NCBI GenBank assembly: GCA_045648445.1
Contig: JAZRNY010000004.1
Location: 1 to 64,000 of the forward strand
Direction: 5' to 3'
Length of the DNA stretch: 64,000 nt
Source of the DNA: SIG607 sp045648445
GTDB lineage: Bacteria; Bacillota; Clostridia; Oscillospirales; Acutalibacteraceae
Of this stretch, positions 23,195 through 32,439 are shown one piece after another. Every line of letters begins with the position of its first letter. Positions within the stretch are counted from its first letter, which is position 1. Both the position numbers and the translations under genes were made by a program. The notes beneath the pieces were generated by a model. That model saw only the letters and a list, made by a program, of their open reading frames with translations, had not been told where the DNA came from and ran no database searches.

Positions 23195-23769
23195 TTTCTA
23201 CTTCCTATCAAATCATTGTATGCATTTAGCGTATCGGGATGAATGGGTTGTTCTTTATTGCACAGTGAAGAAATAGTGAATTTTAAAGCATAAACAAGTC
23301 CTTCATCAAGGCTGTTTTCCACTATTTTTCTAAGTACTTCTACATCTGCGTAGTTTCTGTCAAGGCTTGTCAAATCAGCAAGATAAATTATTTTTTCCAA
23401 CTTGCTCATTCCTGCCCTGCCCGTAGTATGATACCTTACGGCGTTTATTATATCACTATCTTCAATATTTAAATTATTCCTTAAATAAACGGCTCCGCTT
23501 ATGGAATGCCATACTTTAGGCGAAAGTTTTTCAGTATCGGTTAGCATTATAGCAGAGGAAGATAAAAATTGCAACTGTTCTTCACTTTTTAAATTTTTAC
23601 ATATATCGTGAAGAAGACCTGCAACGTAGGCTTTTTCTTTATTTTCGCCAAAACGCTCTGCAAGTATAACGGCCTGTTTTGCAACCTCTATACTGTGTTT
23701 AAAGCGAAAATCATCAAGCCTTTCTTCTAACAACGCTATATAACTAACGTATTTTTTACTTATCTCCAT
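23191..23769 (-). CDS. yqeK: HD-domain YqeK-family hydrolase (likely symmetrical Ap4A hydrolase)
   Basis: About 192 residues, an HD domain: RFKHSIEVAKQAVILAERFG, then AYVAGLLHDICKN (the HD pair, near 53), YHTTGRAGMSKLEKIIYLADL. YqeK-family enzymes split diadenosine tetraphosphate into two ADP. It sits between nadD and rsfS, the classic order. The start is ambiguous: ATG 23778 has AAAGGA only 3 bases away, ATG 23769 has it at 11; I chose 23769. Both starts lie inside the end of nadD. Confidence 0.9.
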   Translation of the reverse strand: MEISKKYVSYIALLEERLDDFRFKHSIEVAKQAVILAERFGENKEKAYVAGLLHDICKNLKSEEQLQFLSSSAIMLTDTEKLSPKVWHSISGAVYLRNNLNIEDSDIINAVRYHTTGRAGMSKLEKIIYLADLTSLDRNYADVEVLRKIVENSLDEGLVYALKFTISSLCNKEQPIHPDTLNAYNDLIGSRK

Positions 23770-24349
23770 AAAGACCATTTTCCTTTATATAATCAAGAAC
23801 CTTTTGAGGCACAAAAGATGCATTTAATCCGTTGTTTCTAACCATAGTAGATGAAACGTCTTTTGTTTTACAAATGGTATATTCTACTTTTGCACCGTTA
23901 TTTTTAAGTTTTTTTATATACTCGCCCAATTCTTTAGTATTTGTACCCGGTCGGTCAACAACCAAAAACGTGCACATAGTTTTAAGTTCATCAAATTTAT
24001 ACCAAGTATCAAGAGTTATTGCCATATCTCCACCGCAAACAACAAAGATTTCATCATTTTTGAATTCTTCCTTTAAGGCGCTTACTGTAAAAAAAGTATA
24101 ACTCTTGCCTTCTCTTTTGATTTCAAAATCGCTTACCGTTACCTTATTAATATTTTCGGTAGCAATACGGCACATATTAAAGCGATGCAGATCATCAGCA
24201 AGATAATCGGACGTTTTATGGGGCGGAACACGCGTAGGCATAACTAACACTTTATCCAAAAACTCAAGACCGCTTAAATGACGAATAAGTCTTAGGTGTT
24301 CGTTATGTATAGGATTAAAGGTACCGCCAAACAATGCAATGTTACCCAT
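23756..24349 (-). CDS. nadD: Nicotinate-nucleotide adenylyltransferase
   Basis: A 197-residue nucleotidyltransferase with the N-terminal GGTFNPIHNEHLRL (HxGH-like motif, here HNEH), MPTRVPPHK near 42, GGDMAITLDTWYKFDEL near 107 and the C-terminal SSTMVR motif. It makes deamido-NAD from nicotinate mononucleotide and ATP. It begins just after yhbY (1 base) and overlaps yqeK. Confidence 0.95.
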   Translation of the reverse strand: MGNIALFGGTFNPIHNEHLRLIRHLSGLEFLDKVLVMPTRVPPHKTSDYLADDLHRFNMCRIATENINKVTVSDFEIKREGKSYTFFTVSALKEEFKNDEIFVVCGGDMAITLDTWYKFDELKTMCTFLVVDRPGTNTKELGEYIKKLKNNGAKVEYTICKTKDVSSTMVRNNGLNASFVPQKVLDYIKENGLYGDK

Positions 24350-24350
24350 A

Positions 24351-24650
24351 TTATTTAACTAACTTTATAGGAGTTATGTCTTTATTGGTGCTGTGTTTGT
24401 AAAGGATAATCTTTGAACCTATAATATGCACTATTTCACTTTCAGTCTGCTCGGCAACCTGACTTGCAATGGTGCGAATATCATCGGGTGCGGTAGAATG
24501 TACCTTTATTTTAATAAGTTCACGAACGTATAACGCTTCGCTTACAGTTTTTATAAGAGCGGGAGAAATACCGCCTTTTCCTATTTGTATAATAGTTTCG
24601 TAATCGTTTGCCATTCCTCTAAGAAATGCACGTTGTCTGCTGTTTAACAT
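24351..24650 (-). CDS. yhbY: YhbY-family RNA-binding protein (CRM domain)
   Basis: A 99-residue single CRM-domain protein: MLNSRQRAFLRGMAND, QIGKGGISPALIKTVSEALYVRELIKIKV and the C-terminal VHIIGSKIILYK with the usual GxxxxLYR-like end. YhbY proteins bind pre-50S ribosomes. AAAAGGGTG is the ribosome site. It lies between rdgB and nadD in the operon. Confidence 0.93.
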   Translation of the reverse strand: MLNSRQRAFLRGMANDYETIIQIGKGGISPALIKTVSEALYVRELIKIKVHSTAPDDIRTIASQVAEQTESEIVHIIGSKIILYKHSTNKDITPIKLVK

Positions 24651-24654
24651 ATTT

Positions 24655-25251
24655 TCACCCTTTTAAATAATCAGTGGTAAGTTTTTCTTTTAATTTTAAC
24701 AATGCCCTGCCTCTATGGCTTATGCTATCCTTTTGTTCGTCGCTTATTTCACCGAAACAACCAAGTTCACTTATAAAAAGCGGGTCGTATCCAAAACCTT
24801 TATCGCCTTTAAGTTCGAATGCAATTTTGCCTTCACATTCTCCCCTTACGGTAAATTCTCTGCCATCGGGGAAAACGCACGCAACCGCGCTTACAAATTT
24901 GGCGGTTCTCTTTTCCATGGGAACGTCCTTTAAAGAGTCTAAAAGTTTTGCGTTATTTTTAGCGTTATCGGTAGGAACCCCTGCATAACGCGCCGTATAT
25001 ATACCGGGCTGACCGAAAAGATAGTCAACGCATAATCCGGAATCATCGGCAACTGCAGGAAGCCCCGTTTGTTTTGAAGCGTATCGAGCCTTAATTAAAG
25101 CATTTTCTTCAAAAGTGGTTCCGTTTTCTTCTACGTCACCAAGTGGTGTCGGTAAATCTTTTTCACTTATAACTTCAATGCCTAAAGGAGATAAAATACG
25201 AAGAAGTTCCTTTTTTTTACCTTCATTTTTAGTAGCCACAAAAAAGACCAT
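24655..25251 (-). CDS. rdgB: XTP/dITP diphosphatase (RdgB/HAM1)
   Basis: A 198-residue Ham1-family pyrophosphatase: FVATKNEGKKKEL at the start (SxNxxK-type motif), TFEENALIKARYASKQTGLPAVADDSGLCVDYL, GKGFGYDPLF-like block (KGDKGFGYDPLF) and ISHRGRALL near the C terminus. It removes non-canonical purine triphosphates such as XTP and dITP. It begins 2 bases after ftsY. Confidence 0.96.
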   Translation of the reverse strand: MVFFVATKNEGKKKELLRILSPLGIEVISEKDLPTPLGDVEENGTTFEENALIKARYASKQTGLPAVADDSGLCVDYLFGQPGIYTARYAGVPTDNAKNNAKLLDSLKDVPMEKRTAKFVSAVACVFPDGREFTVRGECEGKIAFELKGDKGFGYDPLFISELGCFGEISDEQKDSISHRGRALLKLKEKLTTDYLKG

Positions 25252-25253
25252 TG

Positions 25254-26168
25254 TTATTCCTCCGTATCAATAATACCGCTTGCAAATTCTTTTGCATCAA
25301 AGGGCTGAAGGTCATCAATTCCTTCGCCTACTCCAATGAATTTTACGGGAATATCCAATTCATTTTTTATAGCAAGAACCACACCGCCCCTTGCTGTTCC
25401 GTCAAGTTTTGTAAGAACGATACCTGAAATCGGAGCAACGTTTTTAAATTCTCTTGCCTGATTAACAGCGTTTTGACCGGTGGTAGCATCAAGTACCAAA
25501 AGTGTTTCTTTATCGGCACCCGGAAGTTCTCTGTCGATAATTCGATAAATTTTAGCAAGTTCGTCCATAAGGTTTTTCTTATTATGAAGTCTGCCTGCGG
25601 TATCACAGATAATAACGTCCGTTCCCTTTGCCTTAGCCGAAGCAATGGTGTCAAAAACAACAGACGCAGGGTCTGTGCCTTCTACACCCTTTACCATAGG
25701 AACACCGGCTCTGTCTGCCCATACAGCCAACTGGTCAATAGCAGCAGCACGGAAGGTATCGGCAGCACCAAGCATAACCGATTTACCTTCGCTTTTAAGA
25801 CGAGCGGCAATTTTTCCTATTGAAGTAGTTTTACCAACACCGTTTACACCTATAACTAAAATTATAGACGGTTTAGTGGTAATTTTAAGGGAAGTATCTC
25901 CATCAATCATTTCACTTATAACACTATTCATAAGTTTTTTGATTTCATTGGGATCCTTTATGCCGTCTTTTTTAATTTTTTCACGAAGAGTATTGCAAAT
26001 TTCCTCAGCCGTTGCACAACCGATATCCGAAAGAACAAGAATTTCTTCAAGTTCCTCGAACAGTTCTTCGTCAATTTTTGTAAAACTGTTAATAACAGAA
26101 TTTATATTTTGCGCAAGGACGTTTCTCGTTTTTGCGAGACCGCTTTTAATTTTACTAAAAAAGCCCAT
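25254..26168 (-). CDS. ftsY: Signal recognition particle receptor FtsY
   Basis: A 304-residue SRP GTPase: NG domain with GVNGVGKTTSIGKIAARL (G1, near 107), DTFRAAAIDQL, DTAGRLHNKKNLMDEL, TKLDGTARGG and GVGEGIDDLQPFD. There is no long acidic A domain, as usual for Clostridia. It docks ribosome-SRP complexes at the membrane. One-base overlap with smc, the common smc-ftsY pair. Confidence 0.97.
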   Translation of the reverse strand: MGFFSKIKSGLAKTRNVLAQNINSVINSFTKIDEELFEELEEILVLSDIGCATAEEICNTLREKIKKDGIKDPNEIKKLMNSVISEMIDGDTSLKITTKPSIILVIGVNGVGKTTSIGKIAARLKSEGKSVMLGAADTFRAAAIDQLAVWADRAGVPMVKGVEGTDPASVVFDTIASAKAKGTDVIICDTAGRLHNKKNLMDELAKIYRIIDRELPGADKETLLVLDATTGQNAVNQAREFKNVAPISGIVLTKLDGTARGGVVLAIKNELDIPVKFIGVGEGIDDLQPFDAKEFASGIIDTEE

Positions 26169-29100
26169 TATTTACCATCCGTTTCAAGCATCATTTTCTT
26201 TTCAAGTTCAGATACGTTCAGTTCAAGAAGTTTGGTAATACCCTTTTCCTGCATTGTTACACCGTAAAGCATATCTGCCGCTTCCATAGTGCCACGTCTA
26301 TGGGTTACACAAATAAACTGTGTAGAAAAGTCGGGACGTTTCATATAATCGGCAACACGCTCAACGTTAATATCGTCAAGGGCGGTATCAACTTCATCAA
26401 GGAAACAGAACGGAGGCGCGTTTACTCTCATTATAGCAAAGTAAATAGCCAAAGCAATAAGCGCTTTTTCACCACCTGAAAGACCGTCAAGACTAGGTAC
26501 GTTCTTACCGGGAAGTTTTACGTTAATGTCAATTCCACTTTCAAGTACGTTGTCGGGGTCGCTTAAAGAAAGTGACGCAACACCGCCGCCGAAAAGTTCG
26601 GTAAAGGTAACTGCAAAGTTTTGATTAATTTTGTCAAAACCTAAAACAAAAAGTTCTTTCATTTGCGCAGTTAACTGTGTAATAAGTTTATTAAGTTCTG
26701 TTCTTGATTTTTCAACGTCATCAATTTGAGCAGACATAAAGGTGTATCTTTCGTAAACCTCTTTATACTCCTCAATAGCAGAAACGTTAACGTTGCCAAG
26801 ACCTCTTATGGAGGATTTAACCTCGTTTAGTTTCTTTTTGGCTTCGCTTGGATTTTCAACCGTTATGCCCATATTTTCGGCATCGGTTCTTGTTAACTGA
26901 TATTCGTCGTAAAGTTGACGTATAACGTCGTCGTACTCTTTTAGCATAACCTCTTTACGTTCGGTTAGACGGGCAAGTTCGCCGCCAACCTTTTCGCGTT
27001 CAAGAGTACGTTCTTTTTCGCTTTGACGAAGTTCTATTCCCTGTTTTTCAATTTTTTCACGTTCATTTGTTAAGCGTACAATTTCGTTTTCGCTGTCAAC
27101 GATATTTTGTTTAAGGGAAGAAACATTCTCTTTAATTTTACCGATTTTTGTATCAAGTTCGATTTTTTCTCTATCAATCGCACTTATTTCACCGGTGATT
27201 TCTTCCATACGCTTATGACGGTTACCTATGGTATCGCGAAGGATTTTAGCAGAGTTTATAAGTGTTTCAATATCTTTGCGTTTTTCTAGAATTTCCATTC
27301 TAACGGCGGTGATATTGTTGCTTATTTCTTCACGCTTACCCGAAATACTGTCTCTGCCGCCTGTCGCGTTATCTATTTCAGCCTGAAGTTTATCCTTTTC
27401 ACCGTCAAGCACCGCAATTTGCGCTGCGGCTTCGGTTGAAGTTTTCTTTAAAGCCTCAATTTTTTCAGCCGACGAAGTTTTTTCGTTTTTAAGTTCTTCA
27501 ATAGTGCGATTTACAGCGTTTCTTATATCGTCAATACGCTTTAATTCACCAAGAACACGGATTTTATCTTCGTTAGCGGTTGCAAGTGTTGCTTTTGCAG
27601 CAGTAATATCAGCCTCTGCTTTTGCAACATCCATATTTAAAGCATTAAAGTTATCTTCGCAAAGTTTTAGTTTTTCTGCCAGTTTTTCGGTTTCACCTTC
27701 AAGTCTTCTAATATCACTTGCACGGCTTAAAATACCTGCATTTTTAATAAGAGAACCACCTGTAAGAGAACCGCCTGAATTAACCACCTGACCGTCAAGA
27801 GATACGGTTTTTAGGCGGTAACCGAATTTTTTCGAAATTTTTACGGCGCTGTCAAGGTCTTCGCATACTACCGTATTACCCAAAAGGTACTTAATAATTT
27901 CCTTATACTGTTCGTCACACTTAATAAGGTCGGGAGCAAGACCGATATATCCGTACATATCCTCAAAGCCCGTTTCCTTAAACTCTCTTGAACGGATAGA
28001 AGAAATAGGTAAAAAGGTTGCACGTCCGCCGCCTGTAGATTTAAGCATTTCTATAGCGCGTTTGGCATCATTTTCACTATCACAAACAATCTGCTGTATG
28101 GTAGAACCCAAAGCAGTTTCGATAGCAACCGAATATTGTTTATCAACGGTTATAATTTTTGATACAGGACCGTGAATACCGCGTATTGTACCCATATCAG
28201 AAGCACTCATTACAGCCTTAACGGAATTTTGGAATCCCTCAAGGTTTTTTTCAAGTTCGCTTAAAATCTGAATACGACGGAGTTTTGCTTCGCGGTCGAG
28301 ACGTATTTTTTCACATTCTTCTTTGGCAATTTCTGCCTTTTCTTTACGTGAATTATACTTCATTTCATAACCAACCAACGAATTGGTACATTCGGTTACG
28401 ATTTCTTCGGTCTTTTTAAGAAATTGATTGTTTTCATCAAATTCTTTGTTAAGCGCAGTAAGTTCGATTTCTTTTTCGTTTATAGTTTCATCAAGATTTC
28501 CGGTACGGCCCAGCAATTCGTTTACCGTACTGTCAGCCGTCATCATAGTAACCCTTAAATCAGAATTTTTAAGTGAAACTGTATTAAGGTTTCTGACAAG
28601 TTCTTCAATATTCTTTGAAATTGCTTCGCTTTCACTTAACATTTGGTTAAGTGTATTTTGAAACTCATTGATTTTTTCTTCAAGTTCTTTGATTTCGGTT
28701 TCTTTTAAATTAGCGGCGCTTTCCTTTTCTTCAATTTCAGTCTCGTTAGCGGCGTCATTGCTCTTTAAGTGATCACGCTCAGCGATAAGACGCTCAATAG
28801 CAAGGTTATTATGTTCTTTATCACGTTCTATTACGGACATTTCGCCGCCCAAAACTGCGATTTCTTCATTATAGGATGCAATGTTATTGCGAATTTCTTC
28901 AAGGGCAGTTGTTAAAAGCGCAAAATCACGGGAATTTTTGTCGTTTTCACTGTCAAAATTCTGCAATTTTTCATCTATTTCTTTATATTGCATTGTAGCA
29001 ATTGCAATTTTATTTTCTTGTTCTCTTAAAGCCTGTTTGGAGTTTGAAAGGGTGTAAAGCCACAAGCCGATTTCAAGAGTTTTCTTTTCTTCGGCAAGCG

Positions 29101-29749
29101 CCAAAAACTTTTCAGCCTTTTTGCTTTGTTGTTCAAGAGGGCCAACACGGCTCTCAAGTTCACTCATAATATCTTTAAGACGCAAAAGATTTTCTTCGGC
29201 GGCAAAAAGTTTTCTTTCAGCCTCGGTTTTTCTGTAACGGTATTTTGATATTCCCGATGCTTCTTCGAAAATATCACGTCTTTCGCCCGATTTAGAACTA
29301 ATAATATTGTCAATTTTACCCTGTCCTATCATAGAGTAACCGTCTCTGCCAAGACCTGTATCCATAAATAATTCGTTTACGTCTCTAAGTCTTACGGAAA
29401 CGTTATTGATAAGATATTCACTTTCGTGGGAACGGTAAAAACGTCTGGTAATAGATACGCTATCGTTATCGAAATTAAGAGTGCGGTCACTATTATCTAT
29501 ATTTAAAGTTACTTCACAAAAACCGTGAGGACGGCGTGTTGCAGTACCTGAGAAAATAACGTCCTCCATCGACTGTCCACGAAGACTTTTAGTGGACTGT
29601 TCACCGAGAACCCATCTTACAGCGTCGGAAATATTACTTTTTCCGCTTCCGTTAGGGCCAACGACTGCAGTTATACCTTTACCGAATTTAAGCACGGTTT
29701 TATCTGCAAAAGATTTAAAGCCTTGAACTTCTATAGAACGTAACAGCAT
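26168..29749 (-). CDS. smc: Chromosome segregation protein SMC
   Basis: An 1193-residue SMC ATPase: N-terminal Walker A GPNGSGKSNISDA (32-44), long coiled coil, hinge about 510-670 with GIHGPVSKII and GGRATFLP, second coiled coil, then the C-terminal signature LSGGEKALIALA and Walker B FCFLDEVDTALDD. With ScpA/ScpB it condenses and separates chromosomes. Length and architecture are complete. Confidence 0.98.
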   Translation of the reverse strand: MLLRSIEVQGFKSFADKTVLKFGKGITAVVGPNGSGKSNISDAVRWVLGEQSTKSLRGQSMEDVIFSGTATRRPHGFCEVTLNIDNSDRTLNFDNDSVSITRRFYRSHESEYLINNVSVRLRDVNELFMDTGLGRDGYSMIGQGKIDNIISSKSGERRDIFEEASGISKYRYRKTEAERKLFAAEENLLRLKDIMSELESRVGPLEQQSKKAEKFLALAEEKKTLEIGLWLYTLSNSKQALREQENKIAIATMQYKEIDEKLQNFDSENDKNSRDFALLTTALEEIRNNIASYNEEIAVLGGEMSVIERDKEHNNLAIERLIAERDHLKSNDAANETEIEEKESAANLKETEIKELEEKINEFQNTLNQMLSESEAISKNIEELVRNLNTVSLKNSDLRVTMMTADSTVNELLGRTGNLDETINEKEIELTALNKEFDENNQFLKKTEEIVTECTNSLVGYEMKYNSRKEKAEIAKEECEKIRLDREAKLRRIQILSELEKNLEGFQNSVKAVMSASDMGTIRGIHGPVSKIITVDKQYSVAIETALGSTIQQIVCDSENDAKRAIEMLKSTGGGRATFLPISSIRSREFKETGFEDMYGYIGLAPDLIKCDEQYKEIIKYLLGNTVVCEDLDSAVKISKKFGYRLKTVSLDGQVVNSGGSLTGGSLIKNAGILSRASDIRRLEGETEKLAEKLKLCEDNFNALNMDVAKAEADITAAKATLATANEDKIRVLGELKRIDDIRNAVNRTIEELKNEKTSSAEKIEALKKTSTEAAAQIAVLDGEKDKLQAEIDNATGGRDSISGKREEISNNITAVRMEILEKRKDIETLINSAKILRDTIGNRHKRMEEITGEISAIDREKIELDTKIGKIKENVSSLKQNIVDSENEIVRLTNEREKIEKQGIELRQSEKERTLEREKVGGELARLTERKEVMLKEYDDVIRQLYDEYQLTRTDAENMGITVENPSEAKKKLNEVKSSIRGLGNVNVSAIEEYKEVYERYTFMSAQIDDVEKSRTELNKLITQLTAQMKELFVLGFDKINQNFAVTFTELFGGGVASLSLSDPDNVLESGIDINVKLPGKNVPSLDGLSGGEKALIALAIYFAIMRVNAPPFCFLDEVDTALDDINVERVADYMKRPDFSTQFICVTHRRGTMEAADMLYGVTMQEKGITKLLELNVSELEKKMMLETDGK

Positions 29750-29751
29750 AC

Positions 29752-30753
29752 TTATTTCACTTCCCTTTCTATTCTAAATTCATTATCAGTTAAGTTTTTA
29801 TCACCTTTTATACGGCAGTTAAAACCTTTTTCCTTTAATTTTAATATATTAACCCTTTTTTGACCGACTGCGGCGGAGATATATTTATCATTAACAAATA
29901 TTAAAAAGTCGCCTTTTTGTTTATTTTCAAGTTCTTTAAGTATATTTTTCAAAAACCTTTTAGACATACAAAGTTCGCTGAACGCCGGATGCCAAGGACC
30001 TGCCACAAAAGAATTTTCATCTATATGATGGAGACCTACCCTTATTACGTTAATGTTGTTTTCCTCAAAAAGATTTATGTAATCACAACAATTATTAACT
30101 GCAGTTTCAACGTCTTCCGGAAGGTATTTACCGCTTTTTACCAAATCTTCAAGTTTAGTACCATAAAGTACAACAGTAGGATAAATACGCACCGTATCGG
30201 GAGAGATTTTTATAAAGTTTTCAACCGTTTTTTTATCACTTTGCGGTGTTGCTCCGTAAAGACCCGTCATCATTTGAAGTCCTAAGGAAAAACCGTGTTT
30301 TTTAATAAGCATAGACGCATTTATTACGTCACTTGCAGTATGACCTCTTTCGTTAAGCAAAAGAACTTCGTCGTCCATGCTTTGTGCGCCAAGTTCAATT
30401 GCGCTGACACCGTATTTTTTAAGAATTGTTAATACTTCATCATCAATAGCATCGGGACGGGTAGAAATACGTATTCCCTTTACTATCTTTTTCATAACGT
30501 AAGGATATGCGCTTTCAAGCAGTGAAATCATATATTCTTTATCAATTGCCGTAAAACTACCACCAAAAAATGCAATTTCGGTATTATCTTTTGAATACTT
30601 TTTGCTTTTTACTGCAATTTCTACCGCTTCTTTTATATCTTTACCTTGCGTTAAATAGGTCTGCCCCGTTATACTGCACTGATTACAAAAACTGCAACGA
30701 TTAGTGCATCCAAGATGTGGAATAAAAAAAGAAATATTAGAGTGTACGCCCAT
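29752..30753 (-). CDS. Radical SAM protein (Elp3-like, without acetyltransferase part)
   Basis: A 333-residue radical SAM protein. The cluster motif CTNRCSFC lies near residue 15, GGSFTAID near 64, STRPDAID near 97 and IELGAQSMDDEVL near 117, an Elp3-related core. It lacks the GNAT domain of true Elp3. A gene like this is often found between rnc and smc in Clostridia; its substrate is unknown to me. It overlaps rnc by one base. Confidence 0.85.
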   Translation of the reverse strand: MGVHSNISFFIPHLGCTNRCSFCNQCSITGQTYLTQGKDIKEAVEIAVKSKKYSKDNTEIAFFGGSFTAIDKEYMISLLESAYPYVMKKIVKGIRISTRPDAIDDEVLTILKKYGVSAIELGAQSMDDEVLLLNERGHTASDVINASMLIKKHGFSLGLQMMTGLYGATPQSDKKTVENFIKISPDTVRIYPTVVLYGTKLEDLVKSGKYLPEDVETAVNNCCDYINLFEENNINVIRVGLHHIDENSFVAGPWHPAFSELCMSKRFLKNILKELENKQKGDFLIFVNDKYISAAVGQKRVNILKLKEKGFNCRIKGDKNLTDNEFRIEREVK

Positions 30754-31433
30754 TATTCTTCAATTCCCATTAATCTTAATGCATCTCGTGCCGCCATTTG
30801 TTCTGCACGTTTTTTCGTTTTGCCGGTACCGGTACCAATAACCGAAGAATTCAGTAAAACGTCTACAGTGAAAGACTTATTATGGTCAGGGCCGCTTTCA
30901 GCAGATAAGACGTAAGATAAGCGTTCTTCGGGGTTTCTTTGTATAACCTCTTGCAATGTGGTTTTGTAATCGTGAAAAACCTCGTCTTCGGTATTATTTA
31001 GTTCATCTTTAACAAAACGAAGCACGTGATTTCTTGCCACGTCCATTCCTGCATCAAGATACATTGCGGCAAGTACCGCCTCAAAAGCATCAGCAAGTAT
31101 GGAATTTCTCTCTCTGCCTCCGCACTGTTCTTCACCCTTGCCAAGTAATAAAAAATCACCTATTTCAAGTTCCCTTGCAAAACGGCAAAGAGATTTTTCA
31201 CAAACAAGCGAAGCCCTTAACTTTGTAAGTTCGCCTTCGGGTTTGCCTTTAAATTCTTCATAAAGAAAATCTGCAACAACAAGCGACAAAACAGCATCAC
31301 CTAAAAACTCCAGTCTTTCGTTTGAGCCTAAAGGAGAATGTGTTTCGTTAGCATAAGAAGAATGACTTAAAGCATTTTTAAGTAATTCTTTATTTTTAAA
31401 GTTGTATTTTAGATTTTCTTCCAAACGTTTCAT
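30753..31433 (-). CDS. rnc: Ribonuclease III
   Basis: A 226-residue RNase III: catalytic signature NERLEFLGDAVLSLVV near residue 39, second acidic cluster LADAFEAVLAAMYLD near 113, then a dsRNA-binding domain (155-226, DYKTTLQEVIQ, GTGTGKTKKRAEQMAARDAL). It processes rRNA precursors and structured RNAs. It follows plsX by one base; the acpP gene often found between them is absent. Confidence 0.97.
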   Translation of the reverse strand: MKRLEENLKYNFKNKELLKNALSHSSYANETHSPLGSNERLEFLGDAVLSLVVADFLYEEFKGKPEGELTKLRASLVCEKSLCRFARELEIGDFLLLGKGEEQCGGRERNSILADAFEAVLAAMYLDAGMDVARNHVLRFVKDELNNTEDEVFHDYKTTLQEVIQRNPEERLSYVLSAESGPDHNKSFTVDVLLNSSVIGTGTGKTKKRAEQMAARDALRLMGIEE

Positions 31434-31434
31434 A

Positions 31435-32436
31435 TTATTCCTCTTGTTTAAGGTTAGCCAAACCTTCGCTTATTGATTCGATAACCTTGCCTTCATAAAT
31501 ATATTTTGCCTGTCTGATTGCATTTTTAATAGCCTTTGCATCTGAGTTTCCGTGTGCTTTTACAACAGGTTTTTTAACACCTAAAAGTATAGCGCCGCCT
31601 ACTTCGGAACTGTCCATTTTACTCTTTATGGAATAAAGACCTTTCTTTAGTATTCCCGCTGCAAGTTTATTAACTATATTTTTATAAAAAACGCCTTTTA
31701 GCATTTTGAAAAGTGTTATTACGGTACCTTCTATAAGTTTAAGGGTAATATTGCCCGTAAATCCATCGGTAACAACCGCATCACAAACACCTTTAGGCAT
31801 TTCTCTTGATTCAACATTACCAATAAAGTTTATGGGTGATTCACTCAAAAGTTTATAGGCTTCTTTTTGAAGTTCTCCGCCCTTGCTATCCTCGGTTCCT
31901 ATGTTAAGCAAACCGACTGTAGGATTTTCTCTGCCCTCAACCTGCTTCATATACGCACTTGCCATAACACCGAACTGCTGAAGCATTTCGGGACGGCATT
32001 CTGCATTTGCGCCTATATCCATAAGCATATAAGAAGAATCGGGAGATGGTATAAGAGAAGCAAGAGCAGGACGTTTTACGCCTTTAATTCTTTTAACAAT
32101 AAGTGTACCGCCCACAACAACTGCGCCGGTGCTTCCTGCCGAAACAAAAGCGTCTGCCTTGCCTTCGGTTAAAGCGTTAAATGCAAGTGCCATAGATGAA
32201 TTTTTATGTGTTTTTAAAAGTGAAGTAGGTTCATCGTGCATTGAAATAACGTCTTGTGTATGTATTATTTCAAGGTCGCTGAAACTTAAACCGTTTTTAT
32301 TTATATAATCCTGAATGATATTTTCGTCACCGGTAAGAACTATGCCTACGCCGAGTTCTTTTTGAGCAAGCGCTGCGCCTTCTATAATAGCGCCAGGCGC
32401 ATTATCGCCACCAAAAGCATCAACAACGATTTTCAT
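31435..32436 (-). CDS. plsX: Phosphate acyltransferase PlsX
   Basis: A 333-residue PlsX: MKIVVDAFGGDNAPGAIIEG at the start, MHDEPTSLLKTHKNSSM near 86, FVSAGSTGAVV, DIGANAECRPEMLQQFG, VTDGFTGNITLK and HGNSDAKAIKNAIRQA. It turns acyl-ACP into acyl-phosphate, the first step of phosphatidate synthesis in Bacillota. It lies between trmFO and rnc. Confidence 0.97.
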   Translation of the reverse strand: MKIVVDAFGGDNAPGAIIEGAALAQKELGVGIVLTGDENIIQDYINKNGLSFSDLEIIHTQDVISMHDEPTSLLKTHKNSSMALAFNALTEGKADAFVSAGSTGAVVVGGTLIVKRIKGVKRPALASLIPSPDSSYMLMDIGANAECRPEMLQQFGVMASAYMKQVEGRENPTVGLLNIGTEDSKGGELQKEAYKLLSESPINFIGNVESREMPKGVCDAVVTDGFTGNITLKLIEGTVITLFKMLKGVFYKNIVNKLAAGILKKGLYSIKSKMDSSEVGGAILLGVKKPVVKAHGNSDAKAIKNAIRQAKYIYEGKVIESISEGLANLKQEE

Positions 32437-32439
32437 AAT

